Below are positions 16,546 through 22,499 of a stretch of 27,433 nucleotides of DNA, one piece after another. Made by a program: the position numbers and the translations under genes. The DNA is from Treponema sp. GTDB taxonomy: Bacteria; Spirochaetota; Spirochaetia; Treponematales; Breznakiellaceae. Position 1 is the first letter of the stretch. Every line of letters begins with the position of its first letter. Below the pieces are notes generated by a model that was not told the origin of the DNA, made no database searches, and saw nothing but the letters and a program-made list of their open reading frames with translations. The stretch covers positions 1 to 27,433 of the forward strand of contig JAITSE010000033.1 in NCBI GenBank assembly GCA_031288005.1, given 5' to 3'.

Positions 16546-16592
16546 ATAATATATGCTTTCTATGTTTTATGCAAGCCTTGACGCCGCGGCGT
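16546..16592 (-). promoter_or_regulatory. Promoter and palindromic operator candidate for the nitrogenase-like operon
   Basis: Minus strand: TTGCAT (16574-16569), 17 bp, TATTAT (16551-16546), about 44 bp before the NifD-like start codon. Just upstream of the -35 is ACGCCGCGGCGT (16581-16592), a perfect 12-bp palindrome in an otherwise AT-rich stretch, suitable as an activator or repressor site. No sigma-54 element with correct spacing was found here, so control probably differs from the neighbouring pyrimidine operon. The rest of 16593-16842 holds no supportable gene. Confidence 0.45.
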
Positions 16593-16842
16593 TTCCAGCC
16601 TTTTGCCGTCAATCAGTAAACCTTCAATTAGGAAAAAAATGCGTCCGCCGGGCAAGTAGTCTTATCCGTACGACTAACTGTGCTAGTCTTAGAGATATGA
16701 ACTGCTGGAACCGTGCGGACCGCGGCGGTTTTATGCGTGGACTTTTAAAAAGCGGCGATTATAAATCTTTGCGGTATAGAAATTAGGTAAAATAGAGCGA
16801 AGGAAGCAATGGAACTGATCCTTACACGGAAAGTAAAAGTGC

Positions 16843-17505
16843 CTACGAACGCGGCGGGAGGACGGGGACGCCTTCTTTTGGATTAAAGAACGCCTCTGTT
16901 ATATGGACATCCGCCGGTTCCGCCGTACAGAGGGTAAGGCTATAGCCTTCAAGACGGTTAAATCTCAAGAAACAAGGATGTTTGCCGCCGCCAGCGAGGA
17001 GCGTCATATTTTCCGGCAGAATACAAAACAAGGATGTTTCCACTGAAAAACCTGTCCCAAGCATCTTGACATAGCTTTCCTTTGCGGTCCATATATCAAA
17101 AAAACGCTCTGGGCTTGGTTTTTTAAGGTAAAAAGCGAGTTCCACCGGATGAAAAGCGGTCCGCGCCAGGGTGTCAAGGTTTTCTTCCCGCCGGATTTCC
17201 AGGTCTATTCCCACAGGCGAGGCGGCGGAAAGGGCAATGCAGGCGAAATTCCCGGAATGGGACAGGCTGAACCACGGCCCGCCCGGGAGAAATGGCTTGC
17301 CGTTCTGGTTATATGTAATCCGCCGGCCTTGGGCGATCCCCTCAATAAATAGACCTCCTGCCAGGCAGCGCAGGCGGTCCTCATCACGACGAAAGCGCCG
17401 CATTTTTTCCCGGCGCTCCGGCCACAAGAGGAAAGCAAGCTCCCGCTCAAAAGGGGCAAGACGGCGTATATCAGCAAAATATATAGTTGTTTTTATGGTT
17501 TTCAT
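16843..17505 (-). CDS. Sfp-type 4'-phosphopantetheinyl transferase
   Basis: Transfers phosphopantetheine from CoA to the conserved serine of carrier domains. 220 residues, as expected for the two-lobed Sfp group. Visible motifs are WFSLSHSGNFACIALS, SPVGIDLEIRR (first metal Asp and Glu) and FFDIWTAKESYVKMLGTG (the W-T-x-K-E-S motif). It is divergent from the STAS-MATE-sensor-NRPS gene set and is the obvious activator of the carrier domain in the NRPS-like protein (Ser567), although it could also serve acyl carrier protein. ATG start at 17505; no strong Shine-Dalgarno is visible. Confidence 0.93.
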   Translation of the reverse strand: MKTIKTTIYFADIRRLAPFERELAFLLWPERREKMRRFRRDEDRLRCLAGGLFIEGIAQGRRITYNQNGKPFLPGGPWFSLSHSGNFACIALSAASPVGIDLEIRREENLDTLARTAFHPVELAFYLKKPSPERFFDIWTAKESYVKMLGTGFSVETSLFCILPENMTLLAGGGKHPCFLRFNRLEGYSLTLCTAEPADVHITEAFFNPKEGVPVLPPRS

Positions 17506-17515
17506 TATCGCCAGC

Positions 17516-17545
17516 TTGACTTTTCTGATACCTTTGTACTATATT
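17516..17545 (+). promoter_or_regulatory. Sigma-70-type promoter of the STAS-MATE-sensor operon
   Basis: TTGACT (17516-17521), 18 bp, TATATT (17540-17545): five of six matches in each box. The predicted start near 17552 leaves a leader of about 138 nt before the STAS ATG. That leader contains a GC hairpin, CGGCGGT (17573-17579) with ACCGCCG (17582-17588), not followed by a T tract. The promoter lies within the 184-bp divergent region shared with the phosphopantetheinyl transferase gene. Confidence 0.6.
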
Positions 17546-17660
17546 AAACCCCTCACTGGTAAGGCGCTGTGACGGCGGTTGACCGCCGGAGAAAGTTAGA
17601 TTAAGGCATCGGCGCAGTACCAATAGGATGAACTTATGCATAAGCCGGAGGTGCAACAGA

Positions 17661-17693
17661 GTGAATGCTTGTACCGGAGGAGCAATTTTATGA
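17661..17693 (+). CDS. Possible 10-codon leader ORF ahead of the STAS gene
   Basis: GTG at 17661 opens a 10-codon frame (MNACTGGAIL) ending in TGA at 17691-17693, so its stop overlaps the STAS start codon as ATGA. A GGAGG lies about 11 bases before the GTG. The second GGAGGAG, inside this leader, serves the STAS gene. It could couple STAS translation to the leader, but so short a frame may be chance. Confidence 0.25.
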   Translation: MNACTGGAIL

Positions 17694-17989
17694 CTATAGC
17701 GAAAGAGCAGGCTGGAGAAACAATTGTCTTTGCCCTTGAAGGAAGACTTGACACTACTACAGCCCCCGAATTACAGGAAGTATTGATTCCCGAATTTGAA
17801 AAGGCGAAGCATATCCGGCTCGACTTTAGCCAGCTTATTTACGTATCATCCGCAGGCTTAAGAGTTCTCTTGATGGGTGAAAAGACCGCCCAGGCCAAGG
17901 GAGCTAAGATGACCCTCGTTAATGTTTCAAGAGAGATACAGGATATATTTGAGATGACTGGCTTTTCCGATGTTCTGACTATTGAGTAG
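17690..17989 (+). CDS. STAS-domain protein, anti-sigma factor antagonist family (SpoIIAA/RsbV-like)
   Basis: Single STAS domain of 99 residues. In partner switching such proteins are phosphorylated on serine by an RsbW-like kinase and dephosphorylated by a PP2C phosphatase; the unphosphorylated form binds the kinase. The phospho-site segment is YVSSAGLRVLL, with Ser54 the likely target. The frame is open from an in-frame ATG at 17636, but the ATG at 17690 has GGAGGAG eight bases upstream and begins the domain properly. It is 6 bp ahead of a transporter with an RsbW-like domain and one gene ahead of a phosphatase/kinase sensor. No sigma factor is encoded nearby, so its target may not be a sigma factor. 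Confidence 0.93.
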   Translation: MTIAKEQAGETIVFALEGRLDTTTAPELQEVLIPEFEKAKHIRLDFSQLIYVSSAGLRVLLMGEKTAQAKGAKMTLVNVSREIQDIFEMTGFSDVLTIE

Positions 17990-17995
17990 TTAACC

Positions 17996-19783
17996 GTGAA
18001 TGATGATGATGTATTTATAAGAAAACTTTATAGACATTGTATGTTTGCATCCATGCTGGCCCTGACAGGAACCCAGTTTGGACAGATTGTAAGCGTTATT
18101 ATTGCCGGACGGCTGCTGGAATCCGCGGCCCTTCCGGTGATGGCGGTAGCGCAGCCTATCCTGCCTATGTTTTCCGCCGTGGGCGCGCTTTTGGGGGCTG
18201 GAGGTACTGTAGTATGCGCTAGGGCTATCGGAGCCGGACCGTTTGATGAAAGCCGGCGGATCGTTACGGTTATATACCTGCATATAATTATCGTAGCGGC
18301 ATCGGCGCTGATCCTGCTTTTTTTTATCGACCCTTTGGTACATTTTCTGGGCGCCGGTCCGGAAATCTTTGAAGATGCCCGGCGTTATGTTTCCATTCTT
18401 ATTAGGGGCGGCGTATTTTTTATATCGATACATCCGGTCTATTGTCTACTCCGGCTGGATGGGCGTACAGGTACAGCCGCCGCAGTATTTTTTATTCAGG
18501 CGCTGGTTACAATCACCTTGGATATGGTATTGTTGCGGGTCTTGCGCCGGGGTGTAGAGAGCGTGGCTTTGGCCACCACGGTTGGGGCTGCGGTATCAAC
18601 ATTGAGCGGAGCCGTTTTGCTTTTCAGGGGCAGCAAAAATTTCAATATTACTTTTTCTGTTTTCAATAAAATATACAGGGCCGGCGTTTCCGGCATCACA
18701 AGGAGCATCATTGCGGCTGGAAGTCCCAGCGCTGTGGAATACGTCTGCATTCTGGGCTATTCAGTTACACTGAACAAACTGATTTCCGGTTCTTTCGGCC
18801 TTCTTGCATTGTCATGCTTTAAACTGTTGGATTCTCTTAATTCGGTTGTGCAGATATTCATCTACGCCGTCGCTGGACCTATCATCCAGTTTGCGGGAGT
18901 TTTCAGCGCGGAAAAAGACAGCAAAAGTATCTTCCAGCTTCTATCGCAAGTTTTTAAGTGGGGTATTCTGTTTACGTTTGTTTTCATGGCCGGCTGTGAA
19001 CTTTTTGCGCCTAGTCTAGCGAGGCTTTTCGGTATGGTTTCACCGGAAAGTATGACGGCCGCGGTTTCGGCAATGCGTATCTTTGCTCTGTTCTTCATTC
19101 CGGCCATGATAAACAGCATTATGATTTCTATCTATCAGGCTGAAAATTTGGTGCTTCCGGCGAATGTACTAACAATTTCACGGATGTTTTTGTGGATTGT
19201 CACCGCGTCGCTTTTAATGGCAAGATGGATTGGTGTAAACGGCATCTGGCACAGTTTCTGGATCGCTGAAGTTCTTTCCTTTTTGAGCGCAGCGGGGATC
19301 AGTTTTTTTTACCGCCTGAAGAATAACTATCTTTCACCTTTGTTTCTTGTGAACAGGGAAGCGGAATTAAAAGGCGTGTACAAGTCTTTTTCAGTTAAGA
19401 ACAGCACGGAAGATATCACCCATAGTTCCGCTGGGATTACCGAATTCTGCGATAAAAACCGTCTTGGGGCAAAATTAACCATGGCTATATCTCTGGCAAT
19501 AGAGGAAATGCTGGTGGTTATCCGATCCCGGAGTTTGACCGGAAATGACAGCGCAACTATGAATGTGAGAGTACTCATAGAAGAAAAGACAGTTATACTA
19601 CGGGTCCGTAATGGTGGAAAAAATTTTAGCCCCTTGGATTATGTTAAAAACGCCGGCGCGGCGGAAGAAGCCGATGTCATGGGCATTAAAATGATTTTGA
19701 CCCTGGCCAGCAATGTTGATTACCGCAATACTTTTGGGATAAACAACACGACAATTTTGCTGGAAAGGCTTACGGCGGCTTAA
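17996..19783 (+). CDS. MATE-family exporter fused to a degenerate RsbW-like HATPase domain
   Basis: 595 residues. Residues 1 to about 445 form a MATE/MatE-type transporter with about 12 predicted membrane spans (opening TGTQFGQIVSVIIAGRLLE), expected to export small molecules using an ion gradient. Residues about 455-595 resemble the GHKL ATPase fold of SpoIIAB/RsbW. Key ATP-site residues are changed: the N-box reads IEEMLVVI with Val508 where the Mg-binding Asn should be, the G1 Asp is Asn539 (RNGGKNFSPL), and the glycine loop is DVMGIKMI. It is therefore probably a binding-only pseudokinase that could dock the STAS protein. Start is GTG at 17996, 6 bp after the STAS stop, with no clear Shine-Dalgarno, so translation is probably coupled. 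Fusion of transporter and partner-switch domain is unusual. Confidence 0.9.
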   Translation: MNDDDVFIRKLYRHCMFASMLALTGTQFGQIVSVIIAGRLLESAALPVMAVAQPILPMFSAVGALLGAGGTVVCARAIGAGPFDESRRIVTVIYLHIIIVAASALILLFFIDPLVHFLGAGPEIFEDARRYVSILIRGGVFFISIHPVYCLLRLDGRTGTAAAVFFIQALVTITLDMVLLRVLRRGVESVALATTVGAAVSTLSGAVLLFRGSKNFNITFSVFNKIYRAGVSGITRSIIAAGSPSAVEYVCILGYSVTLNKLISGSFGLLALSCFKLLDSLNSVVQIFIYAVAGPIIQFAGVFSAEKDSKSIFQLLSQVFKWGILFTFVFMAGCELFAPSLARLFGMVSPESMTAAVSAMRIFALFFIPAMINSIMISIYQAENLVLPANVLTISRMFLWIVTASLLMARWIGVNGIWHSFWIAEVLSFLSAAGISFFYRLKNNYLSPLFLVNREAELKGVYKSFSVKNSTEDITHSSAGITEFCDKNRLGAKLTMAISLAIEEMLVVIRSRSLTGNDSATMNVRVLIEEKTVILRVRNGGKNFSPLDYVKNAGAAEEADVMGIKMILTLASNVDYRNTFGINNTTILLERLTAA

Positions 19784-19786
19784 GGT

Positions 19787-22378
19787 ATGGAAAAAAACCG
19801 CATAGCCACAAAAATTCTCAGGGCCTTCCTGCTGCTCTGTATTGCTTCTTTGGCGGCCAGCGGCGCCGTTATGCTGATCAATATGATGAATATTCGCGAT
19901 CTATCCATAGAAAGCGGCTCAAATATTGGTTCCGCCGCGGCGGATAACGGCAGAGACTCCCTGATGAATTTGACATTTCAGGATATTGCCGAGTTAATGC
20001 AGGCGAAAAGCGACAATATCAGCCTACAGGTTGATGCTATGAGGGAAGCGGTACTGCTGCTGAAAGGTTATGCCGAACACCTATACAACAACAATGAAAA
20101 ATTTCGTCCCGTCAAGATACCCAGTATGCGCCAAGTCCCAACGGGAGAACTAAAAATGTACTGGTTTCTTGAGCCTGAAATAATCAACGACAAGACCTAT
20201 ACTGAGGCGGATCTTGTCCGTTCCGGTCTGTTGGAAGAAACCTGGCTGCTTGGAAACATGGAGAGTGTGGCTGAATTAGTAAAAAAAAGTATTCCCGATA
20301 TTTTAACGGTATTCATTACAACAAAATCCGGCCAGAACATTCAATACGACAGAGACGCTTCCATAAAATTTTTTGTTCCTGAATCAAAACGGCGGCTTCA
20401 TGAACGGCCCTGGTATACAACCGCCAGAGACAGCTATGGTTTGTATATGTCTGAGGCATATCTGGACTTAATGGCGGAACGTGGGCTGACCATATCCATT
20501 TCAAGCCCTTGGTATAGTGAAGACGGAGAATTTCTTGGCGTCTTGGGAATAGACGTAAGAATCGACGATATGTACCGGGCTGTGGAAGAAACGGTGATCC
20601 GGGAAAATGGCTACGCCGTGTTAATCAATAACTACGCGGGGGAAGGCTCAAATGAAAGCAGAATTGTTTCTGCCCCGGGACTTAACGACCAAAATAAAAA
20701 TAATCCCGCCGCTTTCCTGGGAGGCGGCGCGGATGGAATCATCGCCGGCATGAGAACCTTGCCCGCCGGACGCGGTTCTTCTTTTCTTGGGGCAGGGAAA
20801 GAAGAAAAAAAAATTTACATTATATGGACCCCTGTCAGGCTGACGGACTGGCAGCTTGCTTATGTGGTACCGGAAAAAGATATCCTAGCTCCGGCTGCGG
20901 AACTGGGCAGAGAGATAACCAGGATGACCGGAACCGCGGTAAAACGGATGAACGGCATTATCAGCACGGCGATTCTGGTATCCCTCTTGCTGCTGGCGGC
21001 GATTGTTCTGCTAGCTTCCTGGACATCCAGGCTTGTGGCAGGAAAGATCGCCCGGCCCATAGCGTCACTGACCAGCGGCGTAAGGAAAGCCGGTGAAGGA
21101 AATCTAGACTATCGTTCCGAAATAAAAACAGGCGACGAAATTGAGGATTTAAGTCTGGCTTTTGAGCGTATGACTGTTGAACTGAAAAACCATATAGAAA
21201 ATCTGCGTCTGGTAACAGCAGAAAAGGAAAGAATCGGGGCGGAACTGAATGTGGCGGCAAAAATTCAGGCTTCGATGCTGCCGGGAATTTTTCCACCCTT
21301 CCCGCACCGCCGTGAATTTGATATTTACGGTTCTATGCTGCCTGCCAGGGAAGTGGGAGGCGATTTTTTTAATTTCTTTTTTATTGATGAAAACACCCTA
21401 GCGGTTTTGATAGCCGATGTTTCCGGCAAGGGAGTTCCGGCGGCGCTTTTTATGGTTATCGCCATGACCCTGATAGAAAACAGCGTCCATTACGGCATGA
21501 GTCCAGGGGAAGCGTTTAAGTCGGTAAACAACCTGCTGTGCAGGAATAATGATGAAGATATGTTTGTTACCGCTTTTATGGGCTATCTGGATATTCCAAG
21601 AGGAAAATTTACCTGTGTCAACGCGGGCCACAATCCCCCAGTGATCAAGCGGGGAGACGATTTTGAGTGGCTGAAGATAAAACACGGCTTGGTGCTTGGA
21701 GGCATGGAAGGCATGGCCTATACGGAAGAAGAAACGCTGCTCATGCCAGGAGATATGATCTACCTCTATACAGATGGCGTAACTGAGGCGGCGGATCCAG
21801 AGAAAAACCTTTTTGGGGAAGATCGTCTGATGGAAACTATTAGAGATCACAGGGAAACTGGCGTGCAAGGGTTTATATGTTCCATAAAACAAGGGATTGA
21901 CATTTTTGCCGCTGGAGCGGAGCAGGCCGACGATATTACTATGCTTGTGCTGAAATACTACGGCCCCAACAGCGTGAGTAAACTAGATGTCGGAGCCCTG
22001 TTGGAAAATCTTGAGACTGTGCAGAATTTTGTAACAAAAGAACTTGAGAAGAGACGGTGTTCTGCCAGGATACAGAGTCAGATCTGCATTGCCGTGGAAG
22101 AGATTTTTGTGAACATTGCTAATTATGCATACCACCCGGAAATTGGCGTTGCGGTTCTCCGTGTTACGCTTTCGGGCGACGAGATATGCTTTGAGTTTGA
22201 AGATGAAGGAAAACCCTATAATCCACTGGAGAAAGCGGATCCTGACATTACCGCCGCGGCGGAGGAGCGGCCCATTGGGGGCCTTGGGATATTTATGGTA
22301 AAAAAAATTATGGATTTTGCGGAATACCGCCATGAAGACGGCAAAAATTTGTTAATCCTGAAAAAAATAATCTTGTAA
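19787..22378 (+). CDS. Membrane sensor with dCACHE, HAMP, PP2C (SpoIIE-type) phosphatase and RsbW-like kinase domains
   Basis: 863 residues. TM1 about 10-32, an extracytoplasmic dCACHE-like ligand-binding region about 35-385, TM2 about 385-410 (IISTAILVSLLLLAAIVLLA), HAMP about 410-465, PP2C/SpoIIE phosphatase about 475-720 and a GHKL kinase domain about 735-863. Phosphatase metal residues are present: GGDFFNF, IADVSGKGVPAALFM (Asp544), YLYTDGVTEA and ADDITML. The kinase domain is intact: N-box AVEEIFVN with Asn776, G1 box FEDEGKPYNPL with Asp806, and GGLGIFMVKKIMD. One polypeptide thus joins the two opposing activities that set STAS phosphorylation, with an outside signal entering through dCACHE. 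It starts 3 bp after the MATE gene stop. Confidence 0.93.
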   Translation: MEKNRIATKILRAFLLLCIASLAASGAVMLINMMNIRDLSIESGSNIGSAAADNGRDSLMNLTFQDIAELMQAKSDNISLQVDAMREAVLLLKGYAEHLYNNNEKFRPVKIPSMRQVPTGELKMYWFLEPEIINDKTYTEADLVRSGLLEETWLLGNMESVAELVKKSIPDILTVFITTKSGQNIQYDRDASIKFFVPESKRRLHERPWYTTARDSYGLYMSEAYLDLMAERGLTISISSPWYSEDGEFLGVLGIDVRIDDMYRAVEETVIRENGYAVLINNYAGEGSNESRIVSAPGLNDQNKNNPAAFLGGGADGIIAGMRTLPAGRGSSFLGAGKEEKKIYIIWTPVRLTDWQLAYVVPEKDILAPAAELGREITRMTGTAVKRMNGIISTAILVSLLLLAAIVLLASWTSRLVAGKIARPIASLTSGVRKAGEGNLDYRSEIKTGDEIEDLSLAFERMTVELKNHIENLRLVTAEKERIGAELNVAAKIQASMLPGIFPPFPHRREFDIYGSMLPAREVGGDFFNFFFIDENTLAVLIADVSGKGVPAALFMVIAMTLIENSVHYGMSPGEAFKSVNNLLCRNNDEDMFVTAFMGYLDIPRGKFTCVNAGHNPPVIKRGDDFEWLKIKHGLVLGGMEGMAYTEEETLLMPGDMIYLYTDGVTEAADPEKNLFGEDRLMETIRDHRETGVQGFICSIKQGIDIFAAGAEQADDITMLVLKYYGPNSVSKLDVGALLENLETVQNFVTKELEKRRCSARIQSQICIAVEEIFVNIANYAYHPEIGVAVLRVTLSGDEICFEFEDEGKPYNPLEKADPDITAAAEERPIGGLGIFMVKKIMDFAEYRHEDGKNLLILKKIIL

Positions 22379-22452
22379 AAGCGGTAAGTCCAATGGTCCC
22401 ACACGGCCCAGAAGAATCTCCGTAGCTTCCAGGGAATTGAAAAACAGGTTTT

Positions 22453-22482
22453 TTGACATAAAGTTCATCAATGATTTATTTT
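22453..22482 (+). promoter_or_regulatory. Possible promoter ahead of the NRPS-like gene
   Basis: TTGACA (22453-22458, perfect -35), 18 bp, TATTTT (22477-22482, four of six). The predicted start would fall around 22489, next to the ribosome site AAGGAG, so the leader would be very short. The 121-bp spacer 22379-22499 has no terminator, so read-through from the sensor gene is also likely. Confidence 0.3.
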
Positions 22483-22499
22483 ATAAGGAGAATTTACGA

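Noticed and set aside
16571..16586. Possible sigma-54 site before the NifD-like gene
   Set aside because: The GC and GG elements are 11 bases apart instead of 10, which is not functional for this sigma factor.
16809..16886. 25-codon plus-strand ORF with GGAAG before its ATG
   Set aside because: It overlaps the 3' end of the phosphopantetheinyl transferase gene in antisense, has no recognisable product and no clear promoter; probably chance.
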